Positions 24,661 through 36,775 are shown, numbered from the stretch's first letter. The stretch is DNA of 64,000 bases from Xiphophorus maculatus (GCF_002775205.1 NC_036453.1:4553103-4617102), one strand, 5' to 3'. Notes: generated from the letters alone by a model not told the origin. Numbers and translations: made by a program.

Positions 24661-25656
24661 ATGTGTGAAGTCTTTTTTTGTGGGGGACAGCACAGTACTT
24701 CAGACGTAAATGTATTACAAACTAAATCAATGTAAACAAAGCACAGATTGTAGAAATGGAGAATATTAATAAAATTGGCCTACAGGAAGTTCACATTACT
24801 GTAATATGTTCAACTTTGTGCAAACCATCTCATTTAGGGAAATATGAAGCATTAAAGGCATGCAATTGAATTATGTACTTACAAAAAGATATTAGTGTCT
24901 TAGAAAATGTTCCATTATTCAGGAATGAATCGACTTTAAAATCTGTCAGAATTTGAAAGTTGCTACTTCTATAAAACTTGGGCTTTAACGTTGATTTCTG
25001 CGATGTTTCCCACAAATCTTTGGAGAATTTTCTTGCCCGTCTTCTTTGCCTCATTGTTGGCTGATTAGGGGAAAATGACTCAGGGTAATGCATTGAGTTC
25101 CACTACCTCAGACATAATAACACTGTTTATTACTTCCTCATTGGAGCCGGCGTCATGTCAGTCATGCGTTGCTTTGCTTTACTACAGAAAATACAAAAGT
25201 AATACCTGTCAAGTCTCCCGTTTTGGCCTGGAAACTACCGTTTTCTACCTCATTTTCGCGCTGTAGTCTATTATTTTCCATAAATATCCCGTAAAACCAC
25301 CACAATACATCAGACGGCGACATTTCCCTTGACTGGTATGATAATACATTGAAGGTCTTTGTAAATATTTAGTAAAGCATTGTGTATATTTAGGACAGTA
25401 AGTTTAGTGACACTTAGTGAAGAAACTGTAAGAACAGGCTACAGTTACCACTGAGGCCTGGGCGGGTTGTTGAGAGGCTCATGAGTGCTGGACTGGTTAT
25501 TTAGCTTTTGGAGGTTTTTACACTTCATGTCCGAGCTATTACTAGAGGAGCAGGTTTACTATGAAGCACGTACGTATGTCCACGTACTAACTTTAAACTG
25601 ACACGCATATGGGAGTGTTTTGGATTTGTATGACAGCGGTCTCAGTTTGAGCAACT
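24661..25656. other. intergenic region, ehbp1l1 to tRNA-Glu
   Basis: No coding exon is supported. Around 25195-25300 is a patch of repeated CCCGT/TTTTC wording (CTCCCGTTTTGGCCTGG and following) that resembles a dispersed fish DNA-transposon repeat, but I cannot place its ends. Confidence 0.4.
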
Positions 25657-25728
25657 TCCCTGGTGGTCTAGTGGTTAGGATTCGGCGCTCTCACCGCCGC
25701 GGCCCGGGTTCGATTCCCGGTCAGGGAA
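25657..25728 (+). tRNA. tRNA-Glu (CTC)
   Basis: A 72-nt cloverleaf. Acceptor strands TCCCTGG (25657-25663) and TCAGGGA (25721-25727) pair, with discriminator A at 25728. The anticodon stem CGGCG/CGCCG encloses loop CTCTCAC with anticodon CTC at 25690-25692. The T arm holds GGTTCGATTCC and the D arm TGGTCTAGTGGTTA, giving internal B and A boxes. A TTTTT run at 25736-25740 serves as the RNA polymerase III terminator. The sequence matches the vertebrate nuclear tRNA-Glu as I remember it. It lies 249 bp upstream of the rce1 start codon. Confidence 0.97.
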
Positions 25729-25977
25729 CAGTTTCTTTTTCGATATAGAAACTACTACTTTATGAAAGATTACATGATACGGTGCGATTATTTTTTTTAT
25801 CTATGTCTTTCTGTTGCGCTTTAGTTAATCAGCTTCTCTGCACTGGGATCTACTAATCTAATCTGACATAAAGGATCAAGCTTATCCATTCGAGCATGTT
25901 GACCCTGTGCTACTTTATTCATCCCTCTCCTGTGGAACCACTTGAAGCTCTACAGTTTGCAGATCTCCTGTTCTGTC

Positions 25978-28900
25978 ATGCAAGAGCTAGGACATAGCTG
26001 TATTAGGCTGGACCAGTACACAATCTGTTGGGTGAGTGTAATGAGTTGCCTTCTGCTGGCTTTTCTCTATGTGGGTAGCTTATATGTCTGCTGGAGTACC
26101 TTACCAAGGTATGCAACTCATCATCAGCTTTGCAGTCAGTGTTGTTCAAGTAGCCTGTTAATGAAAGTGTGTGTCTTAAAGGGACCATCCAAGAGTGATA
26201 AAGCGTCGCTCTGTCAGTGTAGCTCTGGTGTCTGCAGTGTCTCCTGCGTTTGTGAAGCTATGGATGCACTGGGCTGATATCACAGTGAGTACACTTTCCT
26301 CTACCTTTTGATATTTTGGGGTTTGAAAGCTCTACAGGCAATTGATTTTCATTGTGATTCCTACGTGCTTTGCTTTCCAGCTACTAATCATCACTACCCA
26401 CAATACTCAGGTGATGAGATCTTCTGTTGAAATAACTTTGTTTAATAAATAAAGTGCATCCTGGGTCTCCAGGTTGAAGAGTCCTTGTGGGAGCTGATGG
26501 GAGTTCGTTTGAAAGGTTTCATTCCTGCATCTGTTCTGCCTTTGCTATTGATTACGGTAAGCCAATAAGGTATAACATGAACACTTTAAAGGAAAAGTTT
26601 TGTAACAATTGTTTTTGTAATTATTTTATTCTTTCTGACTTTAATTTTAAAACTGAAACAAAATGAAATTACTTCTTAAACTGAAACTGAACTGAACTCT
26701 TTACCACACACAATCAAATAAGAGGAATGGAATTTTTATTTATTTATTTATTGCCTTCAAGTTGTCAAAAGTGTTTAAAAAGTCATTTTGAACGTGTTTT
26801 CCAGCGTCTGCTCACACAGATTTCGAAGGGTTTGTTTTTTTAGATTTACTTTATGCTTTATTGAGGCAGATTAGACATTTTAGATGTTTTATTTAATTTA
26901 ACTCTTTAACAGGTGACTGTAACTTTATATTTTTATTTGAGCTCCCTTCAGTGTTTAAACTACATACTAAAATGTGTGCCATTTTATCCCTTCATACTTT
27001 TGATCTTGTTGTTATTTATTGCCTGTGCATGTTATAAACATCTATATTCACTCTGTTTAATAGTTTTTTTATCTGGGGCCCCTGGTTCAGTCTGCTTTGG
27101 ACAATCCTGACGGGTTCTCTGGGGAGCTTCACTCTGCTCTGGGTATTTATAAGGTTCTGTTAGAGAAATCTGATGCAAAAAGTTTGACATGTGTGCTGCC
27201 TTTGCATTAAAAGTGATCACAATCTCCTGACTAATGTATTTTCCCAGATGTGCAGAGTTGGAGGATGTGCGTCCAAGACGCAGCGTGGCTCAGGAACCAG
27301 GTGGTGGCGCCAGTGACGGAGGAACTGGTGTTCAGAGGGGCCATGCTGCCTATGTTGGTGCCTTGCACTGGAGCCACAGCTGTTATCTTCATTGCTCCTC
27401 TGTTCTTTGGTGTTGGTATGACAGGAAACTTTGGCGCCACAATGACATCATACTCTACTAAACATGACAAAATGCACCAGTTGACCTGCAGGAGTTTTGC
27501 TGCTCCTGTTATAATGTTTGCAAACTTTATTTAAATTTTACTGTCGTTCTAGCCCATCTTCACCACATCATAGAGCAGCTTCAGCTGGGAAAGGACAATT
27601 TGAGAGCCATCATTCTGGGGGCAGGTCAGCTTATTCTCAAATAAACTACATGTGGGAGGCGATTGATGAGTGTTTGATCATACATATAACAATAAATCAA
27701 ATCCCAGTGAAAATCAATCTAAAATTATGAAGACACTAAATGCTATTTATGCACTGTATATGAAAAATAAAGTAGTATTACACCTAAGAAAACATTTATA
27801 AGTTACAGTCTAATAAACTATGTTATTGCACAATACCAACAGTTGCATAAATGAGAGGTAACAGAGACAGTAAAACAAATGATGATGTATTTTGGTGGAA
27901 TTTTGTGCCACACTTGCACAAAGCAACTCGGCTTCTATTTTTAAAGAGGAAGGAAAATGATTTACAGTTTTGATTTATTTTTCTTCTACACATGAAAATC
28001 TCAAAAGTGTGGTGTGTTCATATCCTTTACATTACATATTCTATATACTTTCCAAATCTACGGTACCTCTCACACCTAGACTACTTTGCTTTTCTTTTGT
28101 TTCAGTAAAACAACTCAAACTCTCTTAAACTGGTTGAATACCGTCTGCAAACATACATTTTTAAATTCTACCTAGAATTCCTGATTGGATTTAGATGTGG
28201 ACTTTAACTGAGCTATTCTAACACATGAAAATGATTTAATCTTAACTGTTACACTGGCTTTATGTTTTGGATTGTTGTGACAGAGCAACGCTTTATCACT
28301 CTTGGATTGTTTGGATTATCCAACTTCAAATCAGCTTATGCAGTTTTCCTGTCTCTGCTGAAGAAAATATCCCCACAGCATCATACTGCCACCACTATGT
28401 TTTACAGTGTGGGTGGTGCAATGTTAGTTTTCCACCAAAAATAGCTTTTTGTGACAAGGTTAAAAATATTGCAGTAAGGACATTGGAGAGATGGGGTTGA
28501 AATTGAATGCAAACACTACCTTCCAGTTTTTTACTAAAAGAAAAAGCTGAATTTTACTTTCACTTTGCAATAAACATGACTGTGTGTTGTCTGCCATAAC
28601 ATTTTAAACAATGTTTTTGTGACAACAGTCAAAGAGTATGAATACTTTTACAGTTTGTTGATTATTCATTGTAGTTTTCCTTTACAGGGATTCAGTTTTT
28701 GTACACAACTGTGTTTGGTGTCTTTGCTGCTTTTATTTTCCTGAGAACTGGTGAGAGGCAAAAATACACATTCATCCTCTAAAAGCGCCTTCTCGTGTAC
28801 ATACGGTAGTTTCACATCTTGTGGTCTGTTCTTCTAAAGGTCATATTGTGGGTCCAGTTTTGTGCCATTCATTCTGCAACAGCCAGGGTCTCCCTGACAT

Positions 28901-29060
28901 TGGTTCCGCTCTGAGCCGCCCTCAGCGTTCAGCCGTGCTGATCTGCTATCTGACTGGAGTCCTGCTGTTTCTGGTGATGCTCTTCCCCTTCACAGACCCC
29001 TTCCTCTATGGAGCCAGACCTGTATGCAGCCTCGCCGCCTCTCAAGCATTGGAATGTTGA
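25978..29060 (+). CDS. rce1: CAAX prenyl protease 2 (RCE1)
   Basis: Multi-pass ER membrane protease that removes the -aaX tripeptide from prenylated CaaX proteins such as Ras. Eight exons: 25978-26108, 26182-26284, 26473-26556, 27064-27142, 27248-27415, 27553-27624, 28688-28750 and 28840-29060. They join in one frame of 306 residues (human about 329). Visible family motifs: [21 protein letters not shown] (first membrane segment), [29 protein letters not shown] with the catalytic glutamate pair, [10 protein letters not shown] with the first essential histidine, and [14 protein letters not shown] with the second histidine and the asparagine. The start is the ATG at 25978; the 5' extension in the same frame has no other ATG. 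The N-terminus is shorter than in human. Confidence 0.93.
27860..28665. repeat. decayed Tc1-family element in rce1 intron
   Basis: The segment at 28180-28440 (CTATTCTAACACATGAAAATG, then CTGTCTCTGCTGAAGAAAAT, then CAGCATCATACTGCCACCAC) parallels the antisense transposase region of the better preserved element at 35521-36775. The right end AGAGTATGAATACTTTTACAG resembles its terminal repeat. It is heavily diverged, with no open frame. It fills most of the 1063-bp intron between exons 27553-27624 and 28688-28750. Confidence 0.65.
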
Positions 29061-29096
29061 TTGAGAAAATGTCAAATACTCAAGAAAGTCATGAAA

Positions 29097-29102
29097 AATA
29101 AA
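29097..29102 (+). terminator. rce1 polyadenylation signal
   Basis: AATAAA 37 bp after the stop codon at 29058-29060. If used, the 3' UTR is very short. Confidence 0.5.
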
Positions 29103-31063
29103 ATCTTGAGACAGATTTTAACTTTAGTATTATTTTTTTCAGTCATGATTGGGACTTTTCTGAAGTGCGTGCATGATTTTTGCGGGTGGACAAGGCAGGA
29201 GAAAGATCCCAGTGCTTCAGACATTTCCTGCATGGTTCAAAAATATTTCCTACTGTATGAAACTTAACACCAGCACAAAACTCCCTGGCTACAACAAAGT
29301 AGCAGAAGTGTACATGAGTGCAAGCATAGAAAACCAGATGAAATATGGTGGTGAAGAAGGAAAAAAAAGCAGGCAATAGAGGACATGATCACAAAGAAAG
29401 ACGCGGAGGCAGGCAAAACATGCAGACATCGTTGCCAATAAATACACCAACAGAACCCAATTGGAGAGAGACAGCTATTTAAAATCATGTTTTTAAATCA
29501 GACAAGGCAATGAATGCCAGAGGAAGACTTAAACAGAGAAGAGTGGAAAATAAGTGGCTTCAGCCAGGAGCAATAAGAGCAACGCCAGCAGATGAGGAGA
29601 CACAAAAAGAAAAGGTGGAGTGAGGGAGCGCAGGGATAAAAATTGTTCTTCCCCGGGGAAATTGAAAATTTGGAGTAGCAGAGCAGAGGAAAAGGGAAAG
29701 GTCATGCAGGGTATGTTGAAATGTCTGGGAGGTGAAAGGTTGTGTTGAAGCTCCAGATTTATGAGGTAGGTTTATAAGTAATAAAAACTTTGCGACGTAA
29801 AATTGGGCAAACATAATAAATTCACATGTATGTGTCTTTCCTGTTCTCCACACAGATTCCAGATGCGTTTTATTTCTTGTCTTTTTTTTTCTTTTTTTTT
29901 TACAGTTTGTAGCTGTAAACTCTGGTGCTCATTTTACAATATTCAATTTCACTTGACCTTCTTTTTAAAGTCTGAATGACAAATGAAAGAGGAAAACACC
30001 AGTGAAGTCAGAAATGTGAATGTACTCATTATCAACACAAATTTACTAATAATATTTAACAGTTTGCTCAGTAGTTTGCTTCATGGTGCAGTTCAGTTGA
30101 CAGAAACAAGTTTGGATTGTGGATTTTCTCAAATGCATCCTGTTAACATTGGGACTGCATCTTTTTCTTGACACAGCTGTTACTAAAACGTAAAGCTGCA
30201 TGAAGGATGCATTCCCATTCACATGGTTCATTTACTGCTTGGAGCCAGATGTTCATAAGAGAAGTAAAAACAAAAATCTAGTTATGGTTACAGAGAATGC
30301 AGTGTTAGAAGCTCAGTGTTAGCTGATGAGATCATTCTTGGTATTGACAGAAAATGTTGGCATTTTCTTGACAGACATCACATTACTGTCAAAAAAGCTG
30401 AAAATTGATCAATTTATTTCCAACTGTGGTCAAAAATGCTAAGTCACAGCAAGAAGATCAGACTAATGGCTTGTTTTTTTTAGAAGCATGTGTCCTTTCT
30501 CTAAATTTAAAAGTAGTGTTGTTCCTTTCACCATTTCACCCCATTAAAAAAGCATTTTAAAAGTTTTAATTTCACCTTCACCTAATCCCAATTTTTGTAG
30601 CTGACTGTTGCATTACCTAATGTTTCAGGTGAGGAGTTAAACAAGATCAGAAAATAGGTTTGTTTTTTTTCACGACTAAAGACATACTGAGAACAAACTA
30701 ATCTCAAAACGGTGTGCTGAGTTCTCAGTCTTCAGTTTGAGCTTGGTTTCAGGCCCACAGAAGGCACGTAGGCTAAGAATGAACAAAGGCTAAACAGCTC
30801 GGTAATTATTTATTTATGTGTGTCTCATTTGAGGCCAGTTGTACTTGAATGTGTCTGGGATGTGTGGGTTCATGTTTACAGAACGAACTGTGCATGGGAG
30901 GTTCAACAGCTTCTAAAGAATGCGTTAATCTGACGTCTGCAAGGCTGCAAGCAAAACAAGGTGGTTACAAATATGGAACAGTTTCATGAACCCATAGGTC
31001 ATAACCAAATCTAAAAACAAACCAGCAACAATAAGAGCTTACCTTTCTAACAAACGTTTTTGT
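29103..31063. other. intergenic, no gene seen
   Basis: Only short random frames. A purine-rich stretch on the + strand at about 29380-29720 explains the antisense frames there. Nothing else is supported. Confidence 0.5.
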
Positions 31064-31680
31064 TTTATATACTGCCCTGCTAAAGTATTTTCACCCCCTG
31101 AACTTTTCCAAATCACAAGCAAAACACTTTGATGCTTCAAATTGAGACTTTGAGCTTGAGTTAGACCGAAATGTTTGTTATTTTTTCTTCTTTTTTATCA
31201 TATATTTTCAATTTGATGCGGGTTTGATTACACACTGATTATTGTTTAGCTGCAGCTTAAACCTCCAAGCCAGTCTCAAATCCCACATTTTATGTTTAAT
31301 GCTTTATCCAGTGTTAGCTTGATTGTGTATTTTCAGAATGGTGTTTTAATATGTTGTTCATAATGTAAGGTGTAAGTGTATAATTGTTTAGTGATTTTCT
31401 ATAGCAAACCTCAGAGGCCCTCAGAGCAGCTGGATTTATTTTGAGGTTAATTACACATTACCTCAACTGTGTATAAAATTTGCTGAATTTTATTGAGCGA
31501 TAAAGATACAAGATAAAGAAAACCCCATTACAAATGCATGCCACATTCTTTCACAATTCTAACTGAACATGTTTAAGAACCTTATGCCCTTTTTCCTTTC
31601 CCTCACAAAAATGCAATAATACATTTTCTAGTAACATAAAACCCAAATAAAATAAACTGAAATTTGATGCTTAATGAGTT
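31064..31680. repeat. decayed Tc1-family element
   Basis: The left end (ACTGCCCTGCTAAAGTATTT, then CCCCTGAACTTTTCC) parallels the terminal repeat at 35521. Further in, GCAAACCTCAGAGGCCCTCAGAGCAGCTGGATTT parallels 36579-36610 of that element, in the same orientation. The transposase region is mostly deleted; the remnant is an internally deleted, diverged copy. Confidence 0.6.
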
Positions 31681-33789
31681 TCACTGCTTTTGTACACTGT
31701 GGCTCTTCATACTCCAGGTTTAACTTTTCTGTTTCTCATTTTAAACTGAAAGTCAAGCAACTTATCTACAAGGTTGGAGAGTTCTTATTTCTGAGCTGAT
31801 GTGAATACCAAGAGCAGCTCTGGTCACAAAATCACTTCTTTCCCCTCTGCTCCGTTCTGTGAAACGCTAGAAAGGGTTTGGTCCAGTGGGGATTAAGGCG
31901 GCTGTTCTCTTTATTTATTCAAAGTCAGGCGGCTGATCTCTCATTTTGCTCCCTCTCTCCCTCCTGCTTAATACATTTCAGCTCAGTCACACTTGAAGTC
32001 TTTCCATTCCAAGAAAGTATTCAGCTGCTGACTGCTTGAATCTTTCTAGGGGGACAACACTGCTGCACTGGATCAAGCTTGTCAGCACTTTTCCAAGATG
32101 CAACAGCCTTACCTGTTTGCTTCCTCTATGATTTTCTCAGATAATTATACAGAGATAAAACCTAGCAGCCTCTGCCTCAGTGGCCACCCTCTGAGCTGGT
32201 GTGGTGGCCTCTGCCTCCCAGTTGGACGGGTGAAGGAACTAATGGGGGAGGAAAAGAAGACCCTGTTATTAGACTTCCCTGCACATAACAAGTCTGCAGA
32301 AGATTTTAGCATTGCGTTTAGGGAGTAATTTGCATTCTTTTGCCGATGCAAAGTCAGGCAGTTTATGGTTTCTTTTTTTTCCCCCAAAAAATGCTTCATT
32401 AAAAAAGAGGCACACAGTGGAAAATGAGTCCGAGTCATACAGGGGTAGTGGAGATGTGGTGCAAAACTTCAAGTTCAAGTGAAATGACAGAGAAAGAATA
32501 ATAGGAAATAAGCCAGACAGAAACACATCGGATGCCTTTCTGTCTCTTTGTTTCTCTGTGAACCTTTTGTGCCCTGATCCTTTCTTGTGGAGCTGACATC
32601 CTTTCTTCTCACTGTTAATGCATTTACCATCACACAGACACACACACACAAAATAATCTGAAGAGCAGTATGATGATAGAAGTGTCATGTGTCTGTGCAG
32701 ATCTACAGTATGTGCGCACGGCTGAGTCTATGGAAAAGTTTAGCCGATCATCTGGTAAAGGAATAATCTGTCAGGAGTCAGCCTGTCCGTGTGTTCTGTC
32801 CGTCATCCTTCGCTCTGTTTGTTTGTGGTTTGTCCATGCATGTGGAGGACAGCTGAGAGCACTTTATCTTTAAAGAGAGCATCGATGCTTTGTTTTCTGT
32901 TTGTTTCTTTCAGTTTTAGATGGTCTTATGTTATGGTTGAGTAAAAAACTGAAAGATGATAATAGATTTTCCAAACTATCTCTCAATTTAAAAACCTCAA
33001 GTTTTTCCATGGGAGCTGTGCTTGCACTCTGCATCTCCCAGTGCTAACATGAGTCAGACGAGGCACGCAGAGAGAGAGACTCATTTTCACTTAAAATCCT
33101 TCCTCTAATATGGATTTACTTCTGCGTGATGACATACAGAACTGTCCTGACATTTTCAGCCGACTGATTCAGTATTTTTTAATTTATCACTTTATACTCA
33201 GCGGGTCGCTGCAGTCATTTCAGATGTTTGTGGTAAAGATTTGTTGATAGTCTGGGTGTGGATTGAGGGCATTCGTGTCTGCAGCAAGAGATGAAGCATA
33301 TGGACTTTGTAGAATAAAAGTTTGATCTCTTTCCCCCCCTTTCTCCACCCAGTAAGCAGGGGCTCATATTTAACCATAATGGAGGCTGCTAATTGCTTCA
33401 GTGTGTCCCTGTGTGTTTGTCTGTGTGAGAGTAGGCAAATACTGATGGGTTCTGCTCAATTTAATACGGCACAGACACGTCCATATGCACAAACAGTGTG
33501 AGTCTGTGATGATCTAACTCAAGACTGCAATGTAATAACAGATCTTGACATTAGTGGGAAGTTAAGAGACATCAGGGACACAGGTCTCCTTTTTATTACC
33601 AAAGCAAAGACACTTTGTGAAGGTCAGTTCCTGCAAACGGTGCCGGGTTTTTTTGTTTGTTTTTTTTTTAAAGTATGCCATAATTTTGCTCTGCTTTTAT
33701 CACTTTGAAAGCATTTAATAAAATCCAGTGCAAACAATTACCTTCACAATTCTAACTGGTAAATTGTCATCCTGTGTGATTTAATCTCT
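31681..33789. other. intergenic, no gene seen
   Basis: Mixed-composition DNA without a supported exon or repeat family. Some less AT-rich blocks (31800-32340, 33000-33130) could be regulatory, but nothing in the sequence alone shows this. Confidence 0.35.
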
Positions 33790-33892
33790 GTATAACTACA
33801 ACCGTTCTGTAAAGACCTCAGAGGCCAGAGAACAAAATAACCTCATGAAGACCAAGGAACACAGCAGACTGGTCAGGCAGAAAGTTGTGACA

Positions 33893-33952
33893 TACAGTAC
33901 AGACCAAAGGTTTGGACACAACTGTGTGTCCAAACCTTTGGTCTGTACTGTA
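33893..33952. mobile_element. perfect 28-bp inverted repeat, minimal Tc1-type MITE
   Basis: Arms 33893-33920 and 33925-33952 are exact reverse complements, with a 4-nt spacer ACTG. Each arm starts TACAGTACAGACCAAAGGTT, which I recognise as the terminal repeat of a fish Tc1-like family. The outer TA pairs are consistent with the TA target duplication of this superfamily. It appears to be two terminal repeats with no interior. Confidence 0.75.
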
Positions 33953-34021
33953 GTTTAAAGCAAATATTCTTGAATGTACAATCAACTTGGTGGTGGCAGC
34001 ATCATGCTTTACAACTAAACT

Positions 34022-34069
34022 AAACTTTCTGTACAACTAAAGCATCATCCTTTAGCTGTACAGAAGTTT
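34022..34069. repeat. imperfect hairpin
   Basis: Left arm 34022-34042 (AAACTTTCTGTACAACTAAAG) and right arm 34050-34069 pair with one bulge and one mismatch around a 7-nt loop. It may be part of the surrounding Tc1 debris. Confidence 0.6.
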
Positions 34070-35520
34070 CATTTTTTGATGAACATTTAAAGAGAATGGC
34101 AGAGGTGTAAACCTCTGCAGGAGGAGGATTAATCATGATAGCATCACATGATTATTTTAGTTAAATATAATGACTTCACCCTAAATGAAATCTGGCTTTA
34201 ATTCCTGCATATTTACTCAAAATATTTATTTTTCTAAAACTCAAATCTAACTGTACCACAGATCTCCACTTGCCCAGGGAAATATCTTGGCATCTATTGG
34301 AAGGGTTATGGATTGGTACACAATTTGCAGAGACAGTTATTATGTGCATTAAAGCACAAATCACTCTGACTTTTGTTGTTGGCATGTTTTTCCTTTACAG
34401 CTGTTATTAGGTTAACATTTTGCTCCCAGACATGAGTGTTTAATTTGGAGTAGGGATCAATATTCCATTTCACATTCTATTTTTATAAATTCTGTAATAT
34501 TGTAAAGTATGAAGAATCATCTGGTTTTGATTTATCTGTGTTACCAAATACAAACCTAAACAATGCAAAACATATGGGATGGAACTGTGCAACAGCTGGA
34601 GTTTATCTATATTGGATAAAATAGTGAGTGTCAGCATGCTTGGACAAATATTATGCCTGTTTTGCATTATCTATGCTTGAATCCAACTGAACACATAAGG
34701 ATAAAAATCACCTTTCAACATTAAACTTATTCAGTGCCAAAGATTGACAATATATTGACAATATATAGATTGAGCTATATTCAGTTCCTCTGATTTCTAT
34801 ATTTTTTGAAAGTATATTTTCCAAACTCTAAATTCTAGAATTATATATACTTAAGTTGTCTTTTAAAATGCAATTACTTTAAAATATCAAACCCTTTTGG
34901 AATTAAAACAGAAATGAAGGAACAACACTTCTCTGCTGCTTTCCAAATAGGTATCAGGCTTGTCACCTGAGTAATGTCTATTCACAAAGCATCTATAGCT
35001 TCATTCAGACACTTGCAGATTAAAAAATAATATGCAAAACTCAGCCCTTATGGTGGACGAAGCATTGGACAATGTGGTGGAAGCAAATGGCAAAGACAGT
35101 TGGGTTGAGAGAAAGCCGACTGGACCAAATTATTTGGAAAATTCAGAAATTTGATTTAAAATATAACAAGATACTCTTATTTTTTTATATTGCATACCTG
35201 TGTAGACTTGAAAAATACTGAAATCTAATTCCAGCTTTTCCCCGAGGAACCCTAAAATATACACTAATTGATCTAAAATGGATGTCGAACAAATTTTATG
35301 GCCACAGTGACATTTTAAATGAGATTGTGGGTTTCTGTTGTTGAATTTTATTCACTGTTTATAAGTGTAAACTTACACCCAGACAGTCATTACTGAGTCT
35401 ACAATAGACACTTAAAAGCTAAATATCAGAAGCAGGACAAATGAGACCATAAAGAAGACACAACAATAAAAATATCAAATATTTTTATAATAAACAGAAT
35501 ATTAGAAAATAAAGAATTTA

Positions 35521-36775
35521 CAGTGCCTTGCAAAAGTATTCATGCCCCTTGAACTTTTCCATATTTTGTCACATTACAACCACAAATCTAAAAATATTTC
35601 ATTGGAATTTTATGTGAAAAATCAACACAAAGTGGTATCTATTGTGAAGGAGAAAGAAAATTCTGCATGATTTTTTACAAAGTAAAAAACCAAAAACAGC
35701 TAAAGTATTCAAACCCCCCTGAGTCAATACTTTGTAAAATTACATTTTGCTGCGATTACAGCTGCAAGTGTTTTAGGGTTTGTCTCTTCTAGTGACTGAA
35801 ATTTTTGCCCATTCTTCTTTGCCAAACAGCTCAAGCTCAGTCAGACTAGATGGAGAACGTTTGTAAACAGCAGTTTTCAGATCTTACCACATATTCTCGA
35901 TTGGGTAGGTCAGAACTTGGACTGGGCCATTCTAACACATGAATATGTTTTGTTTTAAACCATTTCATTGTAGCTCTGGCTTTATGTTCAGGGTCATTGT
36001 CCTGCTGGAAGGTGAACCTCCATCTCAGTCTCAAGTCTTTTACAGACTCCAGCAGGTTTTCTTCACACATTGCGCCGTATTTGGCTCCATCCAACTCTGA
36101 CCAAATTCCCTGTCCCTGCTGAAGAGACGCACCCCCAGAGCATAATGCTGCCACCACCATATTTGACAGTGGGGATGGTGTGTTCAGACTGACGGGCAGT
36201 GTTAGTTCTCTGCCGCACATAGAGTTTTACTTTTGGTCAAAGCGTTTCATTTTGGTCTCGTCTGACCAAAGTTCCTTCTTTCACATGTTTGCATTTGGTC
36301 CAGAGTCACCATGGGCCTCTTGGCTGCATCTCTGATCAGTTCTCTCCTTTTTCGGCCTGAAAGTTTAGGTAGACAGCTTTGCCTTGGTAGGTTTACAATT
36401 GTGCCATACGCTTTCCATTTCTGGATAATGGATTGAACAGTGCTTAGTGACATGTTCAAACCTGGAAAGTCTTTTTATAGCCTAAACTTGCTTTACATTT
36501 CTCCATGACTTTCTCCCTGACCTGTCTGGTGTGTTTTTTGGACTTCATTACGGTCTTGCTCCCCAATATTCTCTTAGCAAACCTCTGAGGTGTCACAGAG
36601 CAGCTGGATTTGAACTGAGATTAAATTAAACACACATGGACTACAGTTAGTCACCATCAGGCAACTTCTGGAGGCAATTGGTTGATGTCAGAGAAAAGGG
36701 GGATGAGTACCTCTGCACACCACTATTTTCAGTTTTTTATTTGTAAAAAAAAGTTTTGAATGATGTATAACATTT
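35521..36775 (-). mobile_element. Tc1/mariner element, one end missing
   Basis: The left terminus is CAGTGCCTTGCAAAAGTATT preceded by TA at 35519-35520. The transposase is coded on the minus strand, so the left edge is its 3' end. The right side runs to about 36775 (TTTTTATTTGTAAAAAAAAG and a few tens of bases more), where the expected matching terminal repeat is absent. The element is therefore truncated at its transposase-5' side and cannot be mobile by itself. Confidence 0.85.
35846..36459 (-). pseudogene. Tc1-like transposase pseudogene
   Basis: Two minus-strand pieces in different frames. The upstream piece, 36459-36247, codes a helix-turn-helix segment (STVQSIIQKWKAYGTIVNLP, then GRKRRELIRDAAKRP). 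The downstream piece, 36220-35846, codes the catalytic-core part (FTFQQDNDPEHKARATMKWF, then HVLEWPSPSSDL), including the second aspartate context QQDNDPEH. A frame change, loss of the start region and lost residues (DLNP is DLPN) make it non-functional. The order and motifs are those of fish Tc1 transposases. Confidence 0.9.

Larger units (their letters stand above)
33790..34110 (+). repeat. decayed Tc1-like remnant holding a younger insertion
   Basis: The left part reads CCTCATGAAGACCAAGGAAC and continues ACAGCAGACTGGTCAGGCAG AAAGTTGTGA, as in the sense N-terminus of a Tc1 transposase (MKTKEHSRLVRQKVV). The right part from about 33990 contains GGTGGTGGCAGCATCATGC, the sense GGGSIM segment. 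The sequence between these in full elements is largely missing. A palindrome at 33893-33952 splits AAAGTTGTGA from its expected continuation GTTTAAAGC. Confidence 0.55.

Noticed and set aside
26381-26410. Constitutive 30-nt exon of rce1
   Set aside because: Alignment spacing to human RCE1 is exact without it, so it was left out of the gene model and kept only as a possible cassette.
29143-29853. Several antisense frames after rce1
   Set aside because: Short, without motifs, and explained by purine-rich composition of the + strand.
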